From contig CP092880.1 in NCBI GenBank assembly GCA_030710605.1, positions 8,631,909 to 8,695,908 on the forward strand: a DNA stretch of 64,000 bases. Reading direction: 5' to 3'. How positions within the stretch are numbered: the first letter of the stretch is position 1; the number at the start of each line of letters is the position of its first letter. Both the position numbers and the translations under genes were made by a program. Below, piece after piece: positions 43,809-53,683 of this stretch. The notes under the pieces were generated by a model that saw only the letters and a program-made list of their open reading frames with translations, did no database searches and was not told the origin of the DNA. Source of the stretch: Cordylochernes scorpioides (lineage: Eukaryota > Arthropoda > Arachnida > Pseudoscorpiones > Chernetidae).

Positions 43809-43881
43809 TCCAGGGTAGCCTAGTGGTCATGGCATCTGCCCGGTAAGCGGAAGGTCGTGGGTTCGATTCCCATCCCTTGAC
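43809..43881 (+). tRNA. tRNA-Thr(GGT)-like gene, unit 2 (best-preserved copy)
   Basis: 73 bases with acceptor TCCAGGG/CCCTTGA (one C-T mismatch), complete D, anticodon and T arms, and perfect B box GGTTCGATTCC. Anticodon GGT with C at position 33. Eukaryotic nuclear genomes normally read Thr codons with AGT, CGT and TGT, and U33 is nearly invariant. It is therefore probably a tRNA-derived Pol III unit rather than a working tRNA. A six-T run follows at 43884-43889. Confidence 0.65.
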
Positions 43882-43883
43882 AC

Positions 43884-43889
43884 TTTTTT
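43884..43889 (+). terminator. Pol III-type T-run terminator
   Basis: TTTTTT two bases after the tRNA-like gene of unit 2. Confidence 0.55.
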
Positions 43890-43960
43890 ATTTTATCCAT
43901 TCTGACCAAAATCTATCTGTGAACTTCACACAGACAGAATAAGGCAATTATATAAGTAGA

Positions 43961-44450
43961 TAATCCAAATTGTGCCTTATCACACACTATTTTTTTATTT
44001 GGCCTTATTACCTTGTGTTTATAATCTATGACGTAATGCCGGCGGCGCACGCCCGTTGGCTGCCGGCGAGCACGTGACCTCCCTGTGCGCGCGCATCCGT
44101 GACAGCGGCCGATGAGGAATTGAGGAAAGACGGTCGTAACTATATATATTATTAATAATAATAATTATTATTATTATTATTATCATTAGATAATGATAAT
44201 GATCATAATGATGATGCGCGCGCATCCGTGACAGCGGCCGATGAGGAATTGAGGAGGAAAGACGGTCGTGACTATATATGTTGATAATAATAATAATAAT
44301 AATATAATAATAATAATAATTATTATTATCATTAGATAATGATAATGATCATAATGATGATGCGCGCGCATCCGTGACATGAGGAATTGAGGAAAGACGG
44401 TCGTCACTATATATGTTGATAATAATAATGATTCGCTAATAGAATACGAG
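43961..44450. repeat. Spacer repeat and microsatellite-rich array (left of the Tx1/L1-like LINE)
   Basis: Three repeats of a block containing GATGCGCGCGCATCCGTGACA followed by GACGGTCGT-ACTATATAT and TAA/ATT trinucleotide runs, each with a GATAATGATCATAATGATGATG segment. The same block occurs three times at 49805-50215 on the other side of the LINE, so the LINE probably inserted into this array. Confidence 0.8.
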
Positions 44451-44564
44451 TTAAATATAATCGGATATTATTTTACATAATTTTATAAAATTCTATAGAT
44501 ATATAAAAATATTTTTTATAACAAAATCGATTTTTATTAAGTCATAAAGAACGACGTTACAATT

Positions 44565-45405
44565 TTAAGAGTTAGTTGGGGAGGGGGTACAATTAAAATC
44601 TACATTGATGAAAAATTTATAAATATCGTATTTTGTTCTGTTTAAAATGCGACGTAATTCGATCTTTTCCCCTTCGAGGATAAATTTAGAAGGATTGAAC
44701 CTGTATAGAGGGTCGATGTTTCGGCATTCTTTAATAGCGTTGTCGATAAATGGTTTCGTCAAAGCGCATTCTGTATAGCGATGCTGGATATCTGGGGGTC
44801 CGCCGCAGGCGGTGCAGGAAGCTTTTCCATTTCTTGTAGGGTAAGGTAGAGCTCTCAGCTTCAAACGCCATGCGATGTCGTCGTATATATTAATTCTTCT
44901 GTGCCAGCAAGGCGCAGTGTCGAATGTCCATTTGGCCGTTTTTTCTTCAGCGTACTTCAAATTAAAATAGGACGATATGATTATTTGGCGTAGCGCGCTG
45001 CTTCTGAACCGTGAGAAGAGGCGTGATTTGTACGTAATGGGAAGGTGAACGCAGGAAGGATGGTTGTTTGGTTTAAAATTCATAATTTTCGTTTCATTGT
45101 AGAACGTAGTGATTCTTTGAAAATCGTTCCGAATGTTTCGCGTGGCGTGGGAGAATAAATCGTTGATATCTCGTATTTCACCGTTTAAATCCAAAAAGTC
45201 TTTCAGACGTCTCAGGCCTCGTACATTGAAGATGGCAGGATTTTGCATATAAAGGCCGTGTAAAAGGCGGCATTTTAAAAGCACGATATGTAAAAAGTCG
45301 TTTTTCGAGAGGCTTTTAAAATCGATATGAAAGTTTGGCGCGATGTTTTTCCAGCTTGATAGAGTCTGCTTTCGTCGTGGCGATAGAAAGCTGTGTAAAT
45401 CGTAG
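44565..45405 (-). pseudogene. Tx1/L1-like LINE ORF2 C-terminal domain
   Basis: The frame continues upstream of 45284 to about 45405 (LFNYDLHSF...), separated from RT by a one-base shift near 45420. It contains a Cys2HisCys knuckle, SCTACGGPPDIQHRYTECAL, near 44825-44765, and ends PSPTNS at 44565. Such knuckles terminate ORF2 proteins of many LINE clades and probably bind nucleic acid. Confidence 0.85.
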
Positions 45406-47007
45406 TTAAACAGATTGTAGTAGTTTGTCGAATTTTTGTTTATAAAAAGAAAATCGTTTTCGTTTTTTCCCCGTTAATAGACTTTTGTATCGTTTTAGAA
45501 TAAAGAGGTCGCGCTGAGAAGCCAAGTGCAGCAGGCCGAGGCCACCCCTCTCGGCGGGTAGGCAATTTATTGACGAGGTCGTCCAGGTGGTTTCATTATA
45601 GAGCGCGTCATCTAAGTCCTTTTGTAGTTCGTTTAATGTAGAATCGCTTGGTAAGATGGCGTTTATCATGTAGGTAAATTTTGGTATAAAGTTCGCATTT
45701 AAAAATCGCGTCTTGAGGTGGAGGGGGAGCGTTAAAATGTTTTGTTTTGCAATTACGGCTGAATGGCGGAGGTAGGAACGAAGATTTTCAGTTTGCATTT
45801 TTAAGGGCGTTTTGGAATTCTCAAAATGTATACCGAGGATATCAATTGTGTCGTTCCGCATTTCTATATCTTCTGGCCTATCGGTCCTGCTGCTCCAATT
45901 GCCGCACCACAACCCCTTACTCTTTTTAAAGTTAATAGCGATGCCGGAAGTTTTCTCGAAGTTTTTAAAGCAGTTATAAATACGCTTAAAATCAGTTTCG
46001 TCTTTTAAAAATAAGATAAAATCGTCGGCATATGCATATATCTCGGACGTAGAGCTGAGGTTTCGACGAAGATGATGTATGAGAGACGTCGTGGCGAATG
46101 AAAAAAGCAGCGCGGACAAGCCGCAGCCCTGACGCACGCCTCTATTTACGTCGAATTCAGGAGAGCACTCGCCGTTCATGTCGATTTTTATTTTATTTCC
46201 ACTAAAGACGATTTTAATCCATTTCAGGAAAATATTGGGGATATCGAGTCTTTCAAGCGTAGCGATAATAAACGGTCTGTTAATCGAATCGAACGCCTTC
46301 TGTAAGTCGAGAGTTACGATTGCGAGGGGCGTATTAAATAAATTCGATTCGTAAATGTTTTTCTCAATTTCGGGGATGATGTCGAATATAGAACGGCCGG
46401 GAATGGCGTACTTTTGTTCTGTTGCTATCATGCGCGCAGAGTACGGCTTGATTTTTGAGAGTAAAATTTTCGATAAAATTTTATAGTCCGTGTTCATAGC
46501 GGTGATCGGGCGCCAATCGTTCAGAGTTCGTGTATTAGGAGTTTTCGGTAATAGAAACATCTTACCAGCGCTCATGTGGTCAGGTAGGGAGTTTTCTAAA
46601 TGCGCTTCATAAAAAATTCCGAGTAAAGAGTCGGCGGCGACGTCACAAAAATCTTTATAAAATTCGGCGGGGATGCCATCATCGCCGGCCATCTTTCTAT
46701 TCGGTAAGAGCTTAATCGCGTTTAAAATGTCGTTTTTCGTTATAAAATTTTCTTCGTTGAAATGAAATTCGATATCGAGGCGCGGAATAATATTTACATA
46801 ATTTCTAATGTCTTCTAAAATAATCGATTCATCTGCCTTCGTTTTATTTTGATAAAAGGCGAAAATATAGTTTAGGATAGCGTCGTTGTTGTTGAGGAAT
46901 TCATTGTTGTCATTGTAAATAGCAGTAATTGCGGTTTTGAGGCGTCTAAATTTCGTAAGAGTGTATTTTTGACAGACTTCCGCAGTTTCTAAAATTAGTT
47001 TTTTCAA
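45406..47007 (-). CDS. Tx1/L1-like LINE reverse transcriptase
   Basis: A 533-residue open frame with all RT blocks: LLPKTPNTRTLNDWRPITAM (about 46560-46500), IVTLDLQKAFDSINR (about 46320-46280), GVRQGCGLSALLFSF (about 46145-46100), the catalytic YAYADDFILFL (about 46040-46005) and DILGIHFENS (about 45830). Both catalytic Asp residues of YADD are present. Upstream frame SKIFNSHIFKEIF...AKAHWRCLKK joins without a stop. It would copy LINE RNA at a nicked target. Frame changes on both sides mean it is not expressed as a complete ORF2 now. Confidence 0.93.
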   Translation of the reverse strand: MKKLILETAEVCQKYTLTKFRRLKTAITAIYNDNNEFLNNNDAILNYIFAFYQNKTKADESIILEDIRNYVNIIPRLDIEFHFNEENFITKNDILNAIKLLPNRKMAGDDGIPAEFYKDFCDVAADSLLGIFYEAHLENSLPDHMSAGKMFLLPKTPNTRTLNDWRPITAMNTDYKILSKILLSKIKPYSARMIATEQKYAIPGRSIFDIIPEIEKNIYESNLFNTPLAIVTLDLQKAFDSINRPFIIATLERLDIPNIFLKWIKIVFSGNKIKIDMNGECSPEFDVNRGVRQGCGLSALLFSFATTSLIHHLRRNLSSTSEIYAYADDFILFLKDETDFKRIYNCFKNFEKTSGIAINFKKSKGLWCGNWSSRTDRPEDIEMRNDTIDILGIHFENSKTPLKMQTENLRSYLRHSAVIAKQNILTLPLHLKTRFLNANFIPKFTYMINAILPSDSTLNELQKDLDDALYNETTWTTSSINCLPAERGGLGLLHLASQRDLFILKRYKSLLTGKKRKRFSFYKQKFDKLLQSV

Positions 47008-47840
47008 GCATCTCCAATGTGCCTTCGCGCCAATATGATTAAAATTCGTAATGAAGCTCTCGTGTTCGTATAAAAATATTTCTTTGAAGATATGAGAGTT
47101 AAAAATTTTCGAGTCGATGTTCTTTTTAAAAATTGCGTATTCTTTGTTCGTAATCGCGTGATAATGGCGTTGTGGTCAGATAAGTTGTAAGCAATGGTTT
47201 CGCATTTGAAAAGATTAGGTGTAAAGTTTGACGAGCAAAATATATAATCGATTCTGGTTTTAAAAGGCGTGTTATGGATGAGAGCTTCATGTGTAAAACC
47301 GTCGAGTCCAGGATTAACGTGCTTAAAAATATCGATAAGATTGTTTTTTTTTATTAAATTCCGATAAAAAGTTTAATTTTCGACGTGATTCTGTCTTGCC
47401 CGGTTTGTCGCGAATGTTAAAATCTCCTAATATGAACGTCGCTGTATCTCTCGGGTATGCGTTCAAGTAGTTTTGTATCAGTTGTAAATCGTTTAAGGCT
47501 TCATCGGGCTCGTGAGCGAGGTGTACATTAATAAATAGTGCGATATTCCTGTTCATTAAAATTTCTATGGCGCATATTTTCCCGTTTTTCAGTATTTTAA
47601 AATTTGCGCTAAAAATCGAGCGATGTATTAAGAATAGTTGTCCGCTGCCGCGAGAAATAGGTTCATTTACATAGATATCAAAAGCCGTTAAGTCTTGTCG
47701 CGTTTTGCTTGTTTGAATATTCGTTTCTTGAATTGCATATATTTCCGCTTCGTTTTTCTTTAACCAATCTTTTAAAAATTCTTCTCTTTGCTTGTTCGCG
47801 ATTCCGCGGGTTTCAACGTTAGAATTCTCAAAAAATCAAT
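47008..47840 (-). pseudogene. Tx1/L1-like LINE endonuclease (APE type)
   Basis: From about 47840 the minus strand reads NVETRGIANKQREEFLKDWL, then IYAIQETNIQTSK (catalytic Glu), FILGDFNIRDK near 47430 (GDFN), and RIDYIFCSSNF with LSDHNAI near 47190 (the SDH active site). Breaks: an A/T-run shift near 47341 and another near 47150. The motif set is that of the exonuclease-endonuclease-phosphatase fold used by LINEs to nick target DNA. Confidence 0.87.
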
Positions 47841-48111
47841 ATTTACAGTGTCGCGGGATGGCTTACAAGAGTTCAACATCCCAAAAACGAAAGAATAAAA
47901 AGAGATAATACAGATAAACAGTTAAATAATAGATTAAGGAGAAAGTAAAATAGTATAATTTAGCGTTAGTTTTAGAAGGAATGTATTTACAATAAAATCG
48001 AGAGCGAGAAGATAGAAGATAGAAATATAGTGTGTGAAATAAAAAGAAACAAAATCGAAGTAAAAGAGAGAGGTAGTTCAAATAAAAAAGTAAGATGAAC
48101 ACAATACTGAG

Positions 48112-49576
48112 TTAGTCTACTTTCATCGTATTTAAAATTGTTTTAGCCTTCCTGATTCTCTCCCTCAGTCTTTTTCTGTCGTCGCTCTTCATGTTGACAG
48201 TATTCTTATCGTCTTCCAAGAGGACTTCGAGATGGAGGGATATTTGATGGAGTAGGTCGGGGTGTTTTTTCAATCTGCTCCTGGATTTTGATTTTCTTTG
48301 CCTGTCCTGTTCTCTTGAAAATTGTGGCGATAGCTTCCTCGAGGTCTGGATTGGGCATGGTTTCGCATTCCACAAGTTGTTTCTGGAGTTGAGACGATGT
48401 AACCGACCAGTCTGATTTGCTGGTCGACATATTATCCTCATCTTCACTGGTTGGATTTTCGGTGCTTGGGCCTGGCAACCCCGCTAGGAATTGGGCCGCG
48501 TTAAAGGTCTTCTCCTCATTCAGCTCTTTTCCAAGAACAGATCTTATATCTTTCCCCATTTCATCGTGAGACGGTGCAGCCGTGAGTCCACTCTGGGGAT
48601 CTGGCCTTGATTTTTCCACGAGGTCATTTTTATCCTTTTGGCAGTTTTCTTCTTCAGAAGAAGCTGTGAGAGGTAGTTTCTTCGATGGTGTCTCGCTTGG
48701 TCTTTGGGTCGGTTCGCGAGCTTCTTTTGGTGTCTCAGATGGTAAGACAGGGCTCTTTGATGGATTAAGGGCTTCCGCAAAAGTTCTTGTTACAGTGGCC
48801 CTAATATTAGGGTCGAATGGGCATTTATTTTTAACATGCCCGTGTCGTCTGCATCCATTGCATACGACATCTTCACCGATAAATATAGTAAATTTTTTGT
48901 CCATATAAGGCACGTTAAGCGTTGCAGGCATAGGGGTTTTCTCCTTAGTCTTAAAAACAATTTCCCGCCTTAGCGACGAGAGGTGCTTCAGGAGGGGATT
49001 GTCCGTGGGGAATGGGAGGGGACGGCTGCTTATCATTTGGCCATAAGGCTCCAGAGCTATCTTGAGGTCTTGGTCTTGAATAAAGGCCAGTACGCCCGAA
49101 AGGATATATTTCTTTGAGGGTTTGAATAGTGGGCAGGGGAACACAGTAATGTCTTTGACCTTGAATCCGCTATCGATTAGTTTTTGGGCTTGTTCATTGT
49201 TGGCGACAGACACTATCGCCTGTCCATTCATTTTACCAACAGAATGGATGTTTTTGTATCCGATGATATTTGCTATTCCTATCAGGTGGTCTTCGGCTGA
49301 GGCGTTGGGTATAGATTCGAATTGCACTGTGGATTTTATGAATTTACTTCTACTTTCATAAGTGGCCTTTCTTTCCTCGTCGAATTTTTTCCTATCTTCT
49401 GGAGAAAAGTAATGTTTAGTTTTTTGCATATTTTCAGATATTATTGCTTCATTCGGTAGGTGTGTAGAGATTGCCTTCGAGGCTTGCGAAGATGATGGTG
49501 ATTTTGGTGATTCATGAACATCCGATGAACTTTCAGATGGAATTGATGACGCAGCGCCAATCTTGGTCGTTGCCAT
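48112..49576 (-). CDS. Tx1/L1-like LINE ORF1 (Gag-like)
   Basis: A 456-residue frame from the ATG at 49576 to a stop at 48206. It starts with a Ser-rich segment. Residues about 50-240 form a basic RNA-binding region (ITVFPCPLFKPSKKYILSGV, LSSLRREIVFKTKEK), then one CCHC knuckle VCNGCRRHGHVKNKCPF near 48860-48810, then a long acidic and Pro/Ser-rich tail. Another frame overlapping the end (48447-48112) finishes LEDDKNTVNMKSDDRKRLRE..., which looks like the natural C-terminus. A one-base shift near 48240 may therefore have truncated this copy. Role by family: RNA packaging. Confidence 0.85.
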
Positions 49577-49630
49577 GACGATGATACTTCAAGCCTCAAC
49601 TTGAGACTTGAAGTTATGCAAAATTGCAAA

Positions 49631-49730
49631 CTGAAAGAACAAAAAAAATCAAACAGTGATACTGAAGATGATAAATATACAATATTGATGAGATTTTTAT
49701 GCTGATAATGAATATGATATTTGAATTTAC
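49631..49730 (-). other. Intron-like segment in the LINE 5' leader
   Basis: On the minus strand, CTCTG|GTAAAT (donor at 49730) and a pyrimidine-rich TTTTTTTGTTCTTTCAG (acceptor at 49631-49632) bound 100 bases upstream of the ORF1 ATG. LINE RNAs normally lack introns, so this could be a chance match, part of a captured promoter/leader, or a cryptic intron. Confidence 0.3.
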
Positions 49731-49798
49731 CAGAGACAAGCGAAAAGCGAACAACAGATACAAAACGCGGAGCTCGCGCGACTCGTGGCCGCACGGTC

Positions 49799-50225
49799 TA
49801 TTTTTATTAAATATTATACTTATTATTATTATTATCATTAGATAATGATAATGATCATAATGATGATGCGCGCGCATCCGTGACATGATTGACGGTGGAA
49901 AGACGGTCGTGACTATATATGTTGATGGATGGATAATAATAATAATATAATAATAATAATAATAATAATTATTATTATTATTATTATTATTAGATAATGA
50001 TAATGATCATATTGATGATGCGCGCGCATCCGTGACAGAACCGGCCGGCCGGCCGGCCCATGACGGTCGTGACTATATAATAATAATAATTATTATTATT
50101 ATTATTATTATCATTAGATAATGATAATGATCATAATGATGATGCGTGCGCATCCGTGACAGAACCGGCCGCCGGCCGGCCGGCCCATGACGGTCGTGAC
50201 TGTATATATATATATTTATGTGTTA
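49799..50225. repeat. Microsatellite-rich array (right of the Tx1/L1-like LINE)
   Basis: Three blocks each with GATAATGATCATA, GATGATGCGCGCGCATCCGTGACA (third copy GCGTGCGC), a variable CCGGCC run or GACGGTGG segment, and GACGGTCGTGACTATATA, separated by TAA/ATT runs. Matches 44100-44450. Confidence 0.8.
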
Positions 50226-50480
50226 GTTTATTACAATGTACTTTAAAAAATTCAATAAAATGGAGATTTAGTTATTTAGATAACAGGTACGTTAATTAAA
50301 TATAAATATAAAGCACGTTATTAAATAGGTGAAAGGTTCATTAAAATAAAAACTTATACCAGGTTTATTTAACTCTTCATAATGACTGCGCGAAGTTCTT
50401 AATTTGGGTTATCTTATTTTTGTGATCTTTGATTATTCCCAGTTTTCAAGCGTAAAATATCTATAGGTAAATATATTAAA
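50226..50480. other. Unassigned AT-rich spacer
   Basis: Nothing recognised; ends ATATATTAAA before a Helitron-type CTAG end. Confidence 0.4.
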
Positions 50481-50600
50481 CTAGCGGATGTATCCGGCTT
50501 CGCCCGAGTTTAACTTGAATGAGTTTGCCTAATGAATATTTGATGAAAAAATAATTTTCGAGCAAAGATTAATTCTCTACTGAATCGATTTATATATATA
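50481..50600 (-). mobile_element. Helitron 3' end (CTAGCGG type), remnant
   Basis: CTAGCGGATGTATCCGGC then CTTCGCCCGAG: the inverse of a Helitron 3' terminus with a slightly mutated hairpin. The other end is not identified because different sequence follows from about 50600. Confidence 0.6.
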
Positions 50601-51329
50601 TGTCGAATCCTGTCGACGTACTATAATAATCGTCGGGACCTTTGGGTGATTGTTGATTGATTGGTTGATTCGTTTTGGATGATTGTTTGCGAGTAGTAGT
50701 AAGACCCTGTTGACTAACTTGGTGGTTGATGTGGGCGCAGTCGTTTTGGCTGAAATGCTAAAGTTTTCTCACAAGGGAAAATAACGAGAAAAGACACAGG
50801 ATTGGATTGAGAAATATAGCCCAGCGATCGAGGGAGAGAAGGTTTAGACTATTGGCGTATTTGACTAATGGCTAGGCCGTTCACATATTGAACATTGGAC
50901 TTATCTGGGTGATGAGAAGGGCTTGAAGCGTACTGCTTGCTGTGCTGTCCAGCTCCTGACTGTTCCTTGGCAGGTCCAGGTCCCTCCGATTAACTTAAGT
51001 CCGAGATTTAACTCGTTAACTCTCCAATGCTCTCATTGGATGATTCTCGAGTCGTGGCGGTCTCTGATTGGATCTTAGCTAGTCCTGCTGGACTCTGATT
51101 GGATCTTAGCTAGTCCTTTGTCTTTGTCTTGTTTTAACATGCTCCCGGAAGAAGAAGGTTCTTGAACTCAGTTTTATTAGTTCCTGGGTAATAACTTTTG
51201 CTTCCTGGATAATGAAAGCCTGTTAATGATTGTTTCTTCTCTGATGGCCTTTCTCCCAGATTCGCTTGGCCTAACTTTTATTGAAATCTTTAGATCATAC
51301 ATTGCATATATATTGTGGTGGGGTTACAT
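50601..51329 (-). repeat. Possible solo LTR (weak)
   Basis: On the minus strand it would start TGTAACCCCACCAC at 51329 and end GGATTCGACA at 50601, TG...CA ends. It includes a short tandem duplication GACTCTGATTGGATCTTAGC / (TCTCTGATTGGATCTTAGC) near 51058-51115. No target duplication seen and no internal region, so the call is tentative. Confidence 0.25.
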
Positions 51330-51360
51330 CTAGTTATATGCAAATTATGACATATATATA

Positions 51361-51690
51361 CTAGCGGATGTACCCGGCTTCGCCCGGGTTTTACCCGAGT
51401 AAAGGTTTGTCTAACGAACATTTGTTAAAACAATTCTCTATAAACTTATTTTAAAAAAAATAGATATATTTTGATAATTTGAAGCTCGTAAATTTGAATC
51501 TCTCGATAACGTGAACATTTTTTCCCGGTCCCTGTGTGCCGTGTCATCCTCAATTTTGTCTTTCCTAATTTTCTACATTACAAAATCATCGTTTTATCTA
51601 GTGAACATTTTTTTCCGGTCCCTTGAAAAATACTCGATAAGTTGAATAAAATCAATATTAATTGGTTCCCTCGGTAATTGGAAGTTAAAG
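51361..51690 (-). mobile_element. Helitron 3' end (CTAGCGG type) containing Tigger-like terminal sequence
   Basis: CTAGCGGATGTACCCGGCTT with hairpin ACCCGGC TTC GCCCGGGT. Inside lie AATCTCTCGATAA, TTTTCCCGGTCCC and CTCGATAAGTTGAATAAAATC segments, which resemble the repeated terminal sequence of pogo/Tigger-type elements. Matching segments occur in the Helitrons at 58635, 59501 and near 62340. Confidence 0.65.
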
Positions 51691-51739
51691 GAATAGTATC
51701 TATGCCTTGGAATTGTATCATTATTCTTGTCTCAAATAA

Positions 51740-52080
51740 ATTGCCGTGTCGATAAATGATTAAACTAACTTTGACTTGTGCGCAAAATTCCCACGCTCTG
51801 CAGGCGGAGATCAGAGCTTGGTTAAGTGGATTCGTCAGTGTAGAGGACAAAACGTTCCCTCGGTGGTTTCATGTTTAAGTCTTTCGCGCAGTCTCTTGGG
51901 ATTAAATGATTTGCTTCAAGCGAGGGGTCGCTCTCAAATTATAAAAAAAAACGACACGGGATATCATTTAAAGAATCTGCGGAGAGAGCGCCAGCGTGGA
52001 TAATTCCATTTGTTCGCAAAGGATTGACGACCTAAACCAACTTTTGAATGGCTATGACCTATGGTTATCGTCTGATTTCT
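51740..52080 (+). pseudogene. CENP-B/Tigger-type transposase DNA-binding fragment
   Basis: Read across frames: a LCRRRSELG.. start, then FKSFAQSLGIK near 51880, FASSEGSLSNYKKKRHGISFKESAESASVD near 51910-52000 and a DDLNQLLNGYD-like end near 52050. This is the second CENP-B helix-turn-helix and linker of a Tigger/Jerky-type transposase. It is only a fragment, next to Tigger-like terminal sequence inside Helitron material. Confidence 0.6.
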
Positions 52081-52225
52081 ACTAATTCAAAAATGAATAG
52101 AGGTTGGTATCAAGCAAATTCAAAGGGAAAACAGGAAATGTTTTATTAAGTTGGTATGCTTACAGGACGAATCTATACAAAAAGCTTCTATATAAGTTAT
52201 TTAATTTTTAGTATCGCATTTATAT

Positions 52226-53683
52226 TGCTGCACTGGAGAACTAAGATGTTTCAATTGCTTGAATCACCCTAAAAATAAAAATAGCTCAACAAATCATAGG
52301 CCAAATTCTAACGTGTGCCCGCTTTATAAAATAAAAACAGATCGAATAATCCAAAGAACACAATATTCTCCCATAAATGAAGAATAAAAAACACCCAGTT
52401 TTTAAATTATTTCATTGGGAAAAGGAATTAAATGTTTACAACAAAATTTAAGAAAAGGTTTCATGGCATTGAATGAGCTTCAAGCTGGAATAAAAGACAG
52501 CCCACCAGATATAATCCTAATACAGGAACCCTATATAATTAATAGAGATGTAATTTTCGATTTAGAATCTCAAATAGTGCATTCAACGACAGATGAACAA
52601 ATATACACTGCAACGATCTTTATGAATAAGTGTTTAAAATATAATAAAATCAATAAATTCACAAACTCCTTTTGTACAACCACCTCTATAAATTCACCAA
52701 AATCAAATACTGTTATTGCAAACTTTTATATACATCCACATAGATTTAATGACACTCATCGAAAATTTATCAAGGAGCTTCTGGATACCTACAATCAACA
52801 ACCTATTATACTATGTGGTGACTTCAATTCTAGACACCCAGTCTGGTTTGATCCGACGACAAACTCCAATGGTTTCAAATTCCACTCCATCATAGATGAA
52901 CATAGCCTATTTTTTCATAATCTTAAGATACCCACCTGCCGAAATTCAAGCATTATAGATCTTAGGATTTCAAACAAAAAATCAATAAGTTTTGTACAAA
53001 ACTGGAAGATGACTATAGTGACGCACATTTCAGATCACGTTTCAATAACCTTTGACATTTATCATAATTTTAACAGGCAAAGGACAGTTCAAAACTCAAC
53101 ATGGAAATTTATAGAAAAAGATGCTGATTGGAAAACATTTACCGAAAAAATTTCAATACAAGATGTAGATAATATTATCACCAAGATAAAAACCACGCGT
53201 CAAACATCAAAGATATTGACAACATTGTAAAGACTCTCACACAAATAATTAAAGAGGCAACTTATCTGTCACTAAATGTCAAGACAAGAAGCGGAAATCA
53301 TAAAACAAATACATACTGGTGGGATGGGAAGCTGAGAATATGAAAAATGATTTCCACTATATTAGAAATTTGTATTATCGGCATGGAGTGGTCTATGAAA
53401 AGGCCTATAAATCAATGAGAAATAAATATTTAAATAAAATTAAAAAGGCAAAAAGAGCGAGTTGGAGAAATTTTATAGAAGAAAGTCATTCAACTAACGC
53501 ATTTGGTAATGCTTATAGGATTTACAAGTCATTGAGATCGAAAAATAGAAATTTAGGATTACCTCTAATAGATAATTTACCAGATCATTTAAAGATCGAC
53601 AAAATAAAAAGTTTAATGAACGATCTATTTCAGGATGATATTGGAGGTTTAGATTAAGATGATCATATTTTGATTAGAAATTA
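52226..53683 (+). pseudogene. R1-like LINE: ORF1 end and endonuclease (part 1)
   Basis: 52226-52390 holds the last zinc knuckle of ORF1 (LRCFNCLNHPKNK...CPLYKIKTDRI). ORF2 follows from about 52415: GIKCLQQNLRKGFMALNEL, IILIQEPYI near 52520, IILCGDFNSRHPVW near 52805 and ISDHVSITFDI near 53025, an APE-type endonuclease with Glu, Asp and SDH motifs intact. A frame change lies near 53180-53310. The linker frame 53319-53657 (AKRASWRNFIEESHSTNAFG) leads towards RT and has one in-frame stop at 53655. The Helitron starts at 53684. Confidence 0.85.

Larger units (their letters stand above)
43621..43960 (-). mobile_element. Short tRNA-bearing Helitron, unit 2
   Basis: CTAG at 43621, TC end at 43960, 340 bp, same build as unit 1 and A|T flanks. 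Confidence 0.88.
44500..49798 (-). mobile_element. Near-complete Tx1/L1-like LINE (minus strand)
   Basis: About 5.3 kb with ORF1 (49576-48206), an endonuclease (about 47840-47010) and RT with C-terminal knuckle (47007-44565), all in the LINE order. The 3' end lies in AT-rich sequence near 44500 without an obvious poly-A tail. The 5' end is near 49798, next to TAA/ATT repeats. Only a few single-base frame changes break ORF2, so it is among the youngest LINEs here. Confidence 0.88.

Noticed and set aside
48582-48908. 108-residue plus-strand ORF
   Set aside because: Lies antisense to the Tx1/L1-like ORF1, whose composition explains it.
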